Below, in pieces: positions 1 to 7,934 of a DNA stretch of 64,000 nt. The notes under the pieces were generated by a model, which worked only from the letters and a program-made list of their open reading frames with translations, did not search any database and was not told where the DNA came from. The position numbers were made by a program, and so were the translations under genes. The first letter of the stretch is position 1; each line of letters opens with the position of its first letter. Source of the stretch: CAUZFZ01 sp963579025 (GTDB lineage: Bacteria > Planctomycetota > Planctomycetia > Planctomycetales > Planctomycetaceae); contig CAUZFZ010000003.1 of assembly GCA_963579025.1 (NCBI GenBank), forward strand, positions 1 to 64,000, given 5' to 3'.

Positions 1-1000
1 GCATGCCGCGTTGTTCGAGGTCCGTGATCAGCCCGGAGATCGCGTTGTCCATGTGCGGCAGGCGGCTGCGGAGCTGCGGGAAAATGTTGCTGTGGTGATC
101 CCACGAGTGGCGGCCGATCGTCACGTAGCGGACGCCGGCTTCGACCAGGCGTCGTGCCGTCAGAGCCAGACGGGGCTTGTCCGCCCGTTTGTTATCCATG
201 CCGTAGAGCTGCTTGATCTCGTCGGACTCGCCGTCGACGTTGAACGCGTCAGCGCCTTTGCCCGAGGTGATGATCTCGATCGCGCGATCGTCGAACTCGT
301 CCCAGCCTGAGCGGTTGCCGCGTTGATCGTTGGCAGTGCGAAGCGAATCTCTCAAACTCAATCGTCCGTCAAAGTTGGCTCCGGAATTACTGCCGGCCAG
401 TGTCTTTGCTTCGTAGCCGCGAAAAGCCGCGGACGTCGCCGGCAGCCAGCCGTGTCCGGTGAACTGCGATGTGAAATCGTTGCCCGGAATACTGACGAAT
501 GGTGGCATGCCGTTCTTCATGCCCAGTTCGTGTGCGACCATTGAGCCGATCTCCGGATTGCCGGAGTAACTGACTCCCGTGGACGGCAACGGGCGCCGGC
601 CTTCGACCATGTAGATCGAGCCACGCTGATGCGCGGCCTCGGCATGGGTCACGGAACGAATGACTGCCAGCTTGTCGGCGATGGCCGCCATTCGCGGCAT
701 GTAGCTGGAGAACTCGATTCCCGGCAGTTTCGTGTTGATCGTTGCGAACGGACCGCGGATATCGCTGGGTGCTCCCGGTTTTGGATCCAGCGTGTCGTGA
801 TGCGAAACTCCACCCTGCAGCCAGAATAGAATTACGGACTTCGCCTTGGTCGCGGCAGCCACTTCGGCCACGGCTTCCGTGCGGAGAATTCCCGATAAAT
901 TCACCCCGAAACCGCCGAGGGCTCCGACTTTCAGAAAGTTTCGGCGACTGCTCGCGGGCAGGTCGAGATAGCTGGCACAGCCGAGGCGGGATTGCTTCAT
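1..1000 (-). CDS. DUF1501 protein, Tat-exported (C-terminus beyond window)
   Basis: The reading frame runs off the left edge, so the last part of the protein is missing; 333 codons are visible. The N-terminus has a twin-arginine motif (SSRRNFLKVG, about residues 18-27) followed by a hydrophobic stretch. Typical DUF1501 landmarks follow: a Gly-Gly-Val-Ser-His-His-Asp-Thr segment with a DPKPGAP motif, the LTARRLVEAGVRYVT segment and the terminal LPHMDNAISGLITDLEQRG. DUF1501 proteins are abundant secreted planctomycete proteins related to the alkaline phosphatase/sulfatase fold; their substrates are unknown. The ATG at 998-1000 is chosen because it directly precedes the Tat leader. No Shine-Dalgarno sequence is obvious upstream. 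The assignment to family is secure; any specific catalytic role is not. Confidence 0.9.
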   Translation of the reverse strand, partial: MKQSRLGCASYLDLPASSRRNFLKVGALGGFGVNLSGILRTEAVAEVAAATKAKSVILFWLQGGVSHHDTLDPKPGAPSDIRGPFATINTKLPGIEFSSYMPRMAAIADKLAVIRSVTHAEAAHQRGSIYMVEGRRPLPSTGVSYSGNPEIGSMVAHELGMKNGMPPFVSIPGNDFTSQFTGHGWLPATSAAFRGYEAKTLAGSNSGANFDGRLSLRDSLRTANDQRGNRSGWDEFDDRAIEIITSGKGADAFNVDGESDEIKQLYGMDNKRADKPRLALTARRLVEAGVRYVTIGRHSWDHHSNIFPQLRSRLPHMDNAISGLITDLEQRGM

Positions 1001-1131
1001 GGGATGGCTACGTGGAGGAGTGATAATCGGGGAGGGAATCGAATCCGGCATTATATCAGGCACGCGTTCCGATCAAACAGCACATGATGCAATGTAGATC
1101 GGCATGGCGGACCGTCCGACCACACCGCCTG

Positions 1132-2076
1132 TCAGGAAATCAGCTGACTCGCCGCAGTCTGCTCGGCAAATTCGGCGATCATGTCTCGCGTCGCGGCTTC
1201 GACTGCCTGCTCCCATTCGTCCGGGGCGAATCGTGATTGATACGGCTCACGGCGGTACGCGAAGTTGATTCCGCGCGAGCTGTTCACCAGGGCCCCGAGT
1301 CCGTCGTTGTCGAATCCGCCGGCGACGTCAGCGGCACCTCCACCCTGCGTTCCGTAGCCCGGGACAAGGAACGGCGTTCGTGGCATGGCCTGACGCAGCT
1401 CTGACAGTTCCGCAGGGTATGTCGCTCCGACGACCGCGCCGACGATTCCGTATCCGGTCTCGCCAAGCGTCTCAGTATTGAAATCCTCGACGGCGGCCGC
1501 GACGTGTTGGAACAGTTTACGTCCGTCCGACGCTCGGTCCTGAAACGTCGCTGCACCGGGATTGCTGGTCCGCACGAGCACATAGATCCCCGCGCCTCGT
1601 TCGTGAGCAACCTTGACGAACGGCTCAAGCGTGTCCCGCCCCAGGTAGGGATTGACCGTCAGCGCGTCGGCACCCCAGATCGCTCCGTCCGGAGATTCTC
1701 CGGCCAGGTATGCCTCGGCATAGGCTTGGGCAGTTGACCCGATGTCGCCTCGCTTGGCGTCGCAGATCACGACAAGTCCGGCCTCTCGCGCCTTGCGGAT
1801 CACACGTTGCAATGCGAGACAGCCGGCGGGACCGTATTGCTCGAAGAATGCCGCTTGCGGTTTCACTGCTGGAACCAGTGGGGCGACCACATCAATGACG
1901 CGCGAACAGAATTCCTCGAACGCGCTGGCTGCGATTTCTTCCGCAGTCGACGAGCGATTCTGTGCTGCGGCGACAATCGCCTCCGGAAGTTGATCCAATC
2001 GCGGATCCAGTCCAACAAGAGCCGGAGTCTGTTTCGCCTGGACGGCCGCATTGAGTCGATCCGTGTAGTGTTTCAT
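1132..2076 (-). CDS. pyrF: Orotidine 5'-phosphate decarboxylase
   Basis: This 314-residue protein is the OMP decarboxylase of pyrimidine synthesis, converting OMP to UMP in the cytoplasm. The signature DAKRGD lies at residues 106-111, containing the catalytic Lys/Asp array, and the C-terminal phosphate-binding part has VPGYGTQGGG and NSSRGI. The length and the insertions identify the longer class-2 PyrF type rather than the roughly 230-residue E. coli type. The gene stands alone on the minus strand; it is separated from the following DUF1501 gene by about 130 bases, and a 125-bp palindromic repeat starts about 50 bases upstream of its start codon. No other pyrimidine genes are adjacent, which is usual for dispersed pyr genes. 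Confidence 0.95.
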   Translation of the reverse strand: MKHYTDRLNAAVQAKQTPALVGLDPRLDQLPEAIVAAAQNRSSTAEEIAASAFEEFCSRVIDVVAPLVPAVKPQAAFFEQYGPAGCLALQRVIRKAREAGLVVICDAKRGDIGSTAQAYAEAYLAGESPDGAIWGADALTVNPYLGRDTLEPFVKVAHERGAGIYVLVRTSNPGAATFQDRASDGRKLFQHVAAAVEDFNTETLGETGYGIVGAVVGATYPAELSELRQAMPRTPFLVPGYGTQGGGAADVAGGFDNDGLGALVNSSRGINFAYRREPYQSRFAPDEWEQAVEAATRDMIAEFAEQTAASQLIS

Positions 2077-2124
2077 GCAACGGATTGTGTCAGCCCGAAC
2101 ATTCGCTGGCTACCATGCCTCGAC

Positions 2125-2249
2125 GTTCGTAGTAGCTGGATTTATCCGGCTGGTCTGCGGCTGGCCAATTCCGGTCGTCTTACGATGCGCGAACTCGCTG
2201 AGCAATCTGCGGCCGTCAGCCGAACCGCATAAATGCGGTTACTACGAAC
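2125..2249. repeat. MITE-like element, copy A of the GTTCGTAGTA family
   Basis: The 125-bp segment begins with GTTCGTAGTA and ends with the exact reverse complement TACTACGAAC. Just inside the right end is the hairpin AACCGCATAAATGCGGTT; the left end holds the related AGCTGGATTTATCCGGCT. Two shorter copies sit at 21931-22016 and 41313-41391. It carries no coding capacity. An ATG in the right-hand hairpin (2233) opens the downstream frame but is unlikely to be a real start. Confidence 0.75.
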
Positions 2250-2268
2250 ATACAAACAGGTCTCGACC

Positions 2269-3348
2269 GTGTCTGAGATTCCGGCTCACTTTGGAGTGAA
2301 CTGTGGCGTGTGCGGAACGCGCGTCACGCCACCATCGAAGTATGCCGGTCGACGAGTGAAGTGCCCGGACTGCGAAACGCCGATTCCGATCCCCACGATC
2401 GAACAGTACCTCGCTCGTCAGCGCGATCAGGAACTCATGGCGCCGATTCAGCCGGAGGATCAGGAGCCGTATGCCATGCAGGCGGCAGTTGAGCGGCCAG
2501 CGGTGAGGCTGACATACACCAGCGAAAAGTCGATCATTCGCCGATTCAAACACAGGAAACCGCCTAAGCCACCAAAGTGGGTGTTCTTCAGTGACGTCTT
2601 CAATCTTCCGTGGCAGACAAAGACAACAGCCTTGCGATGGTGCTGGCTCTCGGGCGGACTGAGTTTTTCCGGGCTGCTCGGCGCACTCAGTGCGTTCATC
2701 ATTCAGGACGCTGGATTTGCAGGGATGATCGCGGCGCTGTTTTTCGTCATGGCACAGGCCTGGTTCTCGGCCTGGTCGTTCGCCTATGCCGCGTCGTGTT
2801 CCTTCTCAATCATCCAGGACACGGCATCGGGACTGAAGATCGTTGAAGGTTGGCCGGACGGTGGATTTCGCGACTGGATGTTCGACTTTCTGACGACACT
2901 GTACGTCGTGTTCGTCTCGGGCTTCGTCGCGTTTGTTGTTGCCAGTCCGCTGGATCTTGTGTTTGAACCGCTGCTGCCACAGTTGGCCGGAACGAACGCG
3001 CATCTGTTCCTGATACACGGGCTGCTGTTTCCCGTCGCATTTCTGGGAGCACTTGATGCCCCTTCGATCTGGTTGCCGTTTACGGGAACCGTTACTCGCA
3101 GCCTGCTGCGCATCCCTCACTGCTGGCTGTTGTTTTATGTGCTGCTGGCAGTCGTGTGGGGGATCGTCTTTGCGGCCGTGTTTCCTCTGCTGATCTATAT
3201 GACGTGGTTCGGGGCACTGGTCGGCGGGCCGATTCTGGCCGGCGCGTTGTTTATCTCCGCGCGATTGCTTGGGCGTCTCGCATGGCAAATTGGCGAGGAT
3301 GCGTCGCGGGTTGACGACGATGAGGACGACGACGACGACGACGAATGA
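2269..3348 (+). CDS. Zinc-ribbon multi-pass membrane protein, function unknown
   Basis: This 359-residue protein has an N-terminal zinc ribbon (C12-G-V-C15 and C32-P-D-C35 counted from the GTG start), a charged linker to about residue 105, then five or six hydrophobic segments predicted to span the membrane, and an extreme acidic tail of Asp/Glu. No known family was recognised; planctomycetes encode many zinc-ribbon membrane proteins of unknown function. The frame is open back to an ATG at 2233, but that codon lies inside a dispersed palindromic repeat, so the GTG at 2269 is preferred. The upstream neighbour pyrF is divergent, and fabF is convergent just downstream. The topology suggests the ribbon and acidic tail lie on the cytoplasmic side, which is inference. 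Confidence 0.75.
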   Translation: MSEIPAHFGVNCGVCGTRVTPPSKYAGRRVKCPDCETPIPIPTIEQYLARQRDQELMAPIQPEDQEPYAMQAAVERPAVRLTYTSEKSIIRRFKHRKPPKPPKWVFFSDVFNLPWQTKTTALRWCWLSGGLSFSGLLGALSAFIIQDAGFAGMIAALFFVMAQAWFSAWSFAYAASCSFSIIQDTASGLKIVEGWPDGGFRDWMFDFLTTLYVVFVSGFVAFVVASPLDLVFEPLLPQLAGTNAHLFLIHGLLFPVAFLGALDAPSIWLPFTGTVTRSLLRIPHCWLLFYVLLAVVWGIVFAAVFPLLIYMTWFGALVGGPILAGALFISARLLGRLAWQIGEDASRVDDDEDDDDDDE

Positions 3349-3399
3349 AATCGGCCGTCCGCAAAGCGTCGACATTCAGGCGACGTTGTGCATCAGCGA

Positions 3400-4644
3400 C
3401 TACTCGAATCGGCTGAGCACCAGGCAGGCGTTGTGACCGCCGAAACCGAAGCTGTTTTTCAGGATCCGCTGAATCGGCATGGCACGAGCTTCGTGCGGCA
3501 CGTAGTCCAGATCGCAACCCTCTCCAGCCTTATCCAGATTGATTGTCGGCGGGGCCGCCTGGTTCTGAAGTGCCTGGACGCACACGACGAACTCGACACC
3601 GCCGGATGCTCCCAGCAGATGACCGATCTGGCTCTTGGTGCTGGAGACCGCCAGCTTGTCAGCGTGCGACTCGAATACCGTTCGAATGGCGAACGTCTCG
3701 GCCGTGTCGCCCAGCGGCGTGCTGGTGCCATGAGCATTCACATAGTCAATCGCATCAGGGTTGAGCCCTGCGTCCCGCAAGGAAAACGCCATTGCGTGCG
3801 CGGCTCCACGACCGGCCTCATCGGGGGCAGTCATGTGTGAACCGTCGGCTGACATGCCATATCCGACGACTTCGGCAAGGATGTTCGCGCCGCGTGATTT
3901 CGCGTGCTCGAGTTCTTCCAGCACAGCGATACCTGCGCCTTCACCGATGACGAACCCGTCGCGATCAGCATCCCATGGCCGGCTGGCCTTCTGCGGGTCG
4001 TCATTGCGGGTCGATAGGGCGTTCATGCGGGCGAAACCGGAGATTCCCATCGGAGTCATCGCTGCTTCACTGCCGCCGGTGACCATTACATCCACGTAAT
4101 CATTCTGAATCAGGCGGTAGGCGTCGCCGATCGCGTTTGTCGCCGAGGCGCAGGCCGTGGCGACGGCACTGTTCGGCCCCTTCAAACCCCAGATGACCGA
4201 GATATTCCCACTGGCGGCGTTGACCATCAGCTTGGGAATCATGAACGGCGAAACGCGCGTCGGGCCCCGATCAAACAGGACCGCGTGCTGAGTCTCGATC
4301 TCGCCCAGTCCACCGATACCACTACCGACCAGTACGCCGTGGCGGTAGGGGTCACCCTGTTTGAAATCAATGCCGGACAACTCAACTGCCTTGGCCGTTG
4401 CCGCGACGCCGAACTGCACGAAGCGGTCCAGTTTGCGGATTTCCTTCGCGGGCAGGTCGATGTAGTCGGCGGTGTTGAAATGCTTAATTTCGCCGCCGAA
4501 GAGCACTTTGTATTCCGAGCAGTCAAACCGCTCGATCATGCTCACGCCACTCTTGCCCGCGCAGAGTCGATCCCAGAAATCCGGTACGTCATTGCCCAGC
4601 GGCGTGACGACTCCGACCCCTGTGACGACAACTCGTCTGGACAT
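3400..4644 (-). CDS. fabF: Beta-ketoacyl-ACP synthase II
   Basis: The 414-residue protein elongates fatty acyl-ACP by condensation with malonyl-ACP. The catalytic triad of the KAS I/II family is visible: Cys165 in TACASATNA, His305 in NAHGTSTPLGDTAE and His342 in KSQIGHLLGASGG. The C-terminal glycine-rich NSFGFGGHNACLVL is also intact, and the length matches the family. It lies 91 bases downstream of acpP on the same strand, the common acpP-fabF arrangement, so the two are probably co-transcribed and supply the fatty acid synthesis cycle with carrier and condensing enzyme. Confidence 0.96.
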   Translation of the reverse strand: MSRRVVVTGVGVVTPLGNDVPDFWDRLCAGKSGVSMIERFDCSEYKVLFGGEIKHFNTADYIDLPAKEIRKLDRFVQFGVAATAKAVELSGIDFKQGDPYRHGVLVGSGIGGLGEIETQHAVLFDRGPTRVSPFMIPKLMVNAASGNISVIWGLKGPNSAVATACASATNAIGDAYRLIQNDYVDVMVTGGSEAAMTPMGISGFARMNALSTRNDDPQKASRPWDADRDGFVIGEGAGIAVLEELEHAKSRGANILAEVVGYGMSADGSHMTAPDEAGRGAAHAMAFSLRDAGLNPDAIDYVNAHGTSTPLGDTAETFAIRTVFESHADKLAVSSTKSQIGHLLGASGGVEFVVCVQALQNQAAPPTINLDKAGEGCDLDYVPHEARAMPIQRILKNSFGFGGHNACLVLSRFE

Positions 4645-4735
4645 CCGGCGATTCTTTCCCTGCGGTAGTCAGCTCACGGCCGGAACGGGCACGGCCGAGT
4701 CACACACAGCCTGCTGCCCAACCAGCCACCAGTCA

Positions 4736-4981
4736 TCAAACGTCAGCTTTTTTCGTCGCTTCGTCTATGTAGTTGACGGCGTCGCCCACAGTGAGGATTT
4801 TCTCGTAGTCGTCGTCGGGAATCGTGATGCTGAATTCGTCTTCAAACTCCATCACAAGCTCAACGACGTCCAGCGAGTCAGCCTTCAAATCTTCGACGAA
4901 CGACGATTCAGCAAGGACCTGTTCTATTGCCACGCCCAGCTGCTCGCTGACGATTCCTGTGACTTTTTCTAGCGTCGACAC
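4736..4981 (-). CDS. acpP: Acyl carrier protein
   Basis: This is an 81-residue acidic acyl carrier protein. The phosphopantetheine attachment site is Ser36 in ADSLDVVELVM, the canonical DSL motif. A longer in-frame ATG exists far upstream (5170), but the extension is basic and unrelated to ACP. The GTG at 4979-4981 fits the family N-terminus and is preceded by an excellent Shine-Dalgarno GGAGG eight bases upstream, so GTG is chosen. It is followed by fabF on the same strand and acts with it in fatty acid synthesis. Confidence 0.95.
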   Translation of the reverse strand: MSTLEKVTGIVSEQLGVAIEQVLAESSFVEDLKADSLDVVELVMEFEDEFSITIPDDDYEKILTVGDAVNYIDEATKKADV

Positions 4982-5612
4982 AATCAATTCCTCCAGTGGG
5001 CTGGTGATTAGACCGGAGCCGCCCGTGAGCGGGGCAACCGGCCAATTGTCTGTCTTCAAGACTCTCCGGGCGATGCGCTCGACCCACAGAACTGAGGGTT
5101 TGAGACAAGTCAGCCGGAGGCGGGGTTTACCAAGGTTACGAGTCCGCAGAGATATAGTGAGAACTCCCATCCATGTAAACTCAAATCGTATATGGCGCTA
5201 CGCGGCTGCGAGGTATTGGATTGGGAGCTACTCGACTTGCCAGTCCTTTCTTTTTCGAGTGACGCTGGTCACTTCTGCTTCACAGCCGGCAGCAAAACAC
5301 GAACCCCTCGCATCCAAGCGCACTCCGCAGGAACACACTCGCCATCAGACTGACAACACGTTCGTCGAGACTCGTGTCGCTCTGTTGCGACATCTCATTG
5401 GCCCGAAGTGCTGTTCGTGTTGATAGTTGCGCCATGCAACGACACGTGATCGACCCGGCTGTCGGCTTCACTCCGCCCATTCGGCACAGCGCTTTCATGT
5501 GCCAAGCAGGACTTCGGGGTGGTCCCGAGGGAGTTTTGTCCGACATCTGAACGCTGGCTCTGGATTTGCCACGAATTCAACAGAGCCGGGCCTTCAGGAA
5601 AGGAGCAGAGTC
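4982..5612. other. Intergenic region between acpP and the peptide gene
   Basis: This 630-base region separates the divergent acpP and the peptide/MNIO operon and should hold the promoters of both. No supportable gene is seen in either strand. Two perfect inverted repeats stand out: AGTGAC-gctg-GTCACT at 5258-5273, which has the look of an operator, and TGTCGC-tctgtt-GCGACA at 5375-5392. Their function is unknown. Confidence 0.5.
5258..5273. promoter_or_regulatory. Perfect inverted repeat, possible operator
   Basis: AGTGAC and GTCACT are exact reverse complements separated by GCTG. The site lies about 280 bases upstream of acpP and 340 bases upstream of the cysteine-rich peptide gene, so it could bind a dimeric regulator for either. 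No T-tract follows, which argues against a terminator. The role is speculative. Confidence 0.3.
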
Positions 5613-5738
5613 ATGACGCGTGCCACAGCCGAGAAGAAGAAAACTGTCCGTGAAATTAAGTCATTGAGGACATCGGATCGCGCGACGCGCGACCGACATC
5701 GTTGCTGCCGCTGCTGTCGCTGCTGCCGTAGCTGGTAG
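5613..5738 (+). CDS. Candidate RiPP precursor peptide with triple Cys-Cys core
   Basis: This 41-residue ORF starts at an ATG preceded by AGGAG with seven bases spacing, one of the best ribosome binding sites in the region. The first 28 residues are charged and hydrophilic, rich in Lys, Arg, Thr, Asp and Glu, like a RiPP leader; there is no signal peptide. The C-terminus is HRCCRCCRCCRSW: three cysteine pairs separated by arginine, at residues 31-32, 34-35 and 37-38. The next gene, 297 bases downstream, is a DUF692 (MNIO) enzyme, a family that modifies cysteines of small precursor peptides in methanobactin, 3-thiaglutamate and related pathways. Precursor identity is inferred from composition and position. 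The underlying DNA is a partly repetitive GCTGCC run, so low-complexity sequence is the alternative explanation. Confidence 0.65.
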   Translation: MTRATAEKKKTVREIKSLRTSDRATRDRHRCCRCCRCCRSW

Positions 5739-6035
5739 CTCCTGCAAGTGGAGGGTGGAGCGCGGCGGCCGACAGATTTGAGGCTCTCCGCACTCCGCCC
5801 GCCGCTGACTGCCCGGCGACCCGAGTGGCCGGGTCAAGTGGATACCCGGTCCCGAACTGCTCCTCAGGGCCAACCAACGGTCCATTCCGGCCCGGCCACG
5901 TCGCCGGCGCACGGCGTGTTTGTTGTGGACCAGTGCAGACTTCGGCGCCGAATACCTGTTTCGGCGCAGACAAAACAATCAGCCATTGGCTGCGCCTCGC
6001 TCAACTCGTCGTCAACTATCCCACGGGAGACTGCC
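5739..6035. promoter_or_regulatory. GC-rich structured leader between peptide gene and MNIO gene
   Basis: The 297-base spacer has several potential stem-loops, including GACCCG-agtggc-CGGGTC at 5818-5835 and a GCGGCGG/CCGCCGC pair around 5763-5803. No T-run follows the stems. Such structures between a RiPP precursor gene and its enzymes often limit read-through or stabilise the short precursor mRNA, but this is inferred only from position. The frame of the downstream enzyme is open across it, without family similarity. Confidence 0.35.
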
Positions 6036-6863
6036 GTGACCCCTGCCATCGGATACGCCATCCGCGAACAGAACCGCCCTTATCTCGACGATCCAGCCAT
6101 CAACGCGGCTGAGATCACGTTCGAACGGGCCGACGAACCGTTGCGGCTGGACAGATACGTCCAGGACGCCGAGTTCGATCACGTCAGTGTCCACGCCCTG
6201 AAGCTGTCCGTTGCCAGCGCTGACCCGCCCAATCGACGGTACATGGAAGCGCTCAAGGCTGTTGCCCTCGAAAACGGTGCTGCATCGATCAGCGACCACC
6301 TGGGCTTCACACGAGACGGCGACAAAGGTGTCGAAATGGGCCACTTCGCTCCACCGCCGTGGACGGCGCCCGCGTTGTCCGCCACGTGCCGCAACATCGA
6401 TCACATCCAGCAGTTCTTCGGAGACACGCGGTTCTATCTGGAAACAATCGCGTACCTGTTCAATTTCGAAGGCTCGATGACAGAGGCCGAGTTTACGTCG
6501 CGCGTCCTGCAGACGACGGGCTGCGGCTGGTTGCTCGACGTGACCAACGTCTACGCCAACGCTACGAACTTCGGATTCGATCCGTATGACTTCATCGCGA
6601 CCGTCATCCCGCACGCCTCGTCCATTCAGATGCACCTCGCCGGCGGTTTTTTTGATGACAAGGCCGAGATGTACATCGACAGCCACTCGCACCCGATTCC
6701 CGAGCCCGTCTGGGACCTGTACCGCTTCGCTCTATGGCAGGGAATCGGACGTGTCGATGCCGTGTTCATCGAACGAGATCAGAACTTCCCCGACGAATCC
6801 GGATGGCGGTCGGAAGTCCACATGGCCCGTGACATTGCCGAACAGATCGAGGTGCCCGCATGA
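6036..6863 (+). CDS. DUF692 / MNIO-family peptide-modifying oxidase
   Basis: This 275-residue protein belongs to the DUF692 multinuclear non-heme iron oxidase family (MbnB, TglH, ChrH), TIM-barrel enzymes that oxidatively rearrange residues, usually cysteine, of ribosomal peptides. Family landmarks with likely iron ligands: H53 in VHALKLSVASADP, H88 in SDHLGF, E136 in LETIAYLF, D168 in LLDVTNVYANA, H200 in MHLAGG, D215/H217 in DSHSHPIPEPVWDLYR, and E246 in FIERDQNFP. The GTG at 6036, eight bases after a GGGAGA, is taken as start because the open frame upstream of it is unrelated, compositionally skewed sequence. Its stop overlaps the start of the next gene by four bases (ATGA). The cysteine-rich peptide just upstream is the probable substrate. 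Confidence 0.88.
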   Translation: MTPAIGYAIREQNRPYLDDPAINAAEITFERADEPLRLDRYVQDAEFDHVSVHALKLSVASADPPNRRYMEALKAVALENGAASISDHLGFTRDGDKGVEMGHFAPPPWTAPALSATCRNIDHIQQFFGDTRFYLETIAYLFNFEGSMTEAEFTSRVLQTTGCGWLLDVTNVYANATNFGFDPYDFIATVIPHASSIQMHLAGGFFDDKAEMYIDSHSHPIPEPVWDLYRFALWQGIGRVDAVFIERDQNFPDESGWRSEVHMARDIAEQIEVPA

Positions 6864-7630
6864 GTCCCTCATTCAATGGCACGCAGGAATACGCCCGCAC
6901 GCTGCAACGCATCGCTGGCGCACTGTCGGTCGCGAATTGCTCGACGGTTGCCGGAGATCTCGCCGATGGACACCCGGTCGAGAAGGTCAAGATGTTCACC
7001 GACGGCAACCTCGACAAGCGCTTCGAGAAGCTGCGGGACCAGCTCGAGCTGCTGGCCGAAGACATGGATGACCTGGACGATGCAATCGTCGAATACGTGC
7101 GGACTGTCCCGCTGGCTGCATACGACACAGGTGCCAGCGACGGTGATCGATTCGCCGCCTGGCTGCCGACATCGCGCAACCTGACTCCCGAGCAGCGTGA
7201 CATAATTACGGTGATCCGCAGTCGCGTTGCGGTCGAGGAACTGGCTCGGGCCAATCGGCTGGCTCATGTCCGCTTTCAGGAGCTGGCCAGTCTCAGTGAT
7301 GAACTGGCCGGAGACCTGACAACGAATCCGCATCTCACGCTGCACCTGAATCCCACCCGCATCTGGGCTTCATTTGAGACCGATCGGCTGCTGGGCGATG
7401 ACACTCCGGAACCTGGCGGCGCCGTTCTGTTCTATGCCTGGCGGACCGAAGTCCGTACGTCCGTACTCGAACCAGAATCCGTTCTGATGCTGCGGACACT
7501 CGCCGATGGCGCACCATGCCATCTGGAAAACCTGCAACTTCGTCTGCAACTGATGGTCGGCACTGACCAGGAGCTGCTCGTCGATCTGATCCCCGAATGT
7601 GCTGAAGCCGGCCTGATCGCATTCAGTTGA
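6860..7630 (+). CDS. Probable partner protein of the MNIO enzyme
   Basis: The start codon overlaps the MNIO stop (ATGA), so the two proteins are translationally coupled and probably form a complex. The 256-residue product has no signal peptide or membrane segment. It is largely helical and acidic in the first half; the C-terminal 60 residues (from about ESVLMLRTLADG to AEAGLIAF) look like a small winged-helix domain of the sort used by RiPP proteins to bind leader peptides. Known MNIO enzymes work with a partner (MbnC, TglI, ChrI or a DUF2063 protein) that delivers the peptide. I do not recognise this sequence as any named partner family, so the role rests on coupling and position. Confidence 0.6.
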   Translation: MSPSFNGTQEYARTLQRIAGALSVANCSTVAGDLADGHPVEKVKMFTDGNLDKRFEKLRDQLELLAEDMDDLDDAIVEYVRTVPLAAYDTGASDGDRFAAWLPTSRNLTPEQRDIITVIRSRVAVEELARANRLAHVRFQELASLSDELAGDLTTNPHLTLHLNPTRIWASFETDRLLGDDTPEPGGAVLFYAWRTEVRTSVLEPESVLMLRTLADGAPCHLENLQLRLQLMVGTDQELLVDLIPECAEAGLIAFS

Positions 7631-7681
7631 TTCACGAAGCAACAGTCGGGTCGAGCACTACTAACCCGAAGCGTAAGGATT

Positions 7682-7911
7682 GAAGTTGCACAGTTCAGTC
7701 CCGTAGGGACATCGGCGAATAGCCCGGGGTTTCAACCCCGGGGAAGAGCCGCAAAACCTGTTCGAAGCCCCGGCGGGGCGACGGCGAATGCGATCGTTGC
7801 GATCACCGTCGACCTTACAGGGCTTTGCGATTTTCAATGTCCGTTTTCCACGGGCTGCAGCCCGTGGCTATTCGCCGTCGTCCCTTCGGGACTGAGAAAC
7901 ATTGCAACTTC
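7682..7911. repeat. 230-bp inverted-repeat element downstream of the MNIO operon
   Basis: The outer ends are GAAGTTGCA and its complement TGCAACTTC, followed inward by matching CAGTCCC..GGGAC / GTCCC..GGGACTGA hairpins and by CGGCGAATAGCC / GGCTATTCGCCG. Internal hairpins include a CCCGGGGTT/AACCCCGGG pair and CACGGGCTGCAGCCCGTG. The flanks (CCCGAAGCGTAAG left, GCGTTAGCGAGAG right) look like another repeat type. It carries no ORF and looks non-autonomous. It separates the MNIO operon from the membrane-domain gene. Confidence 0.7.
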
Positions 7912-7934
7912 AAAAAAAGCGTTAGCGAGAGAAC

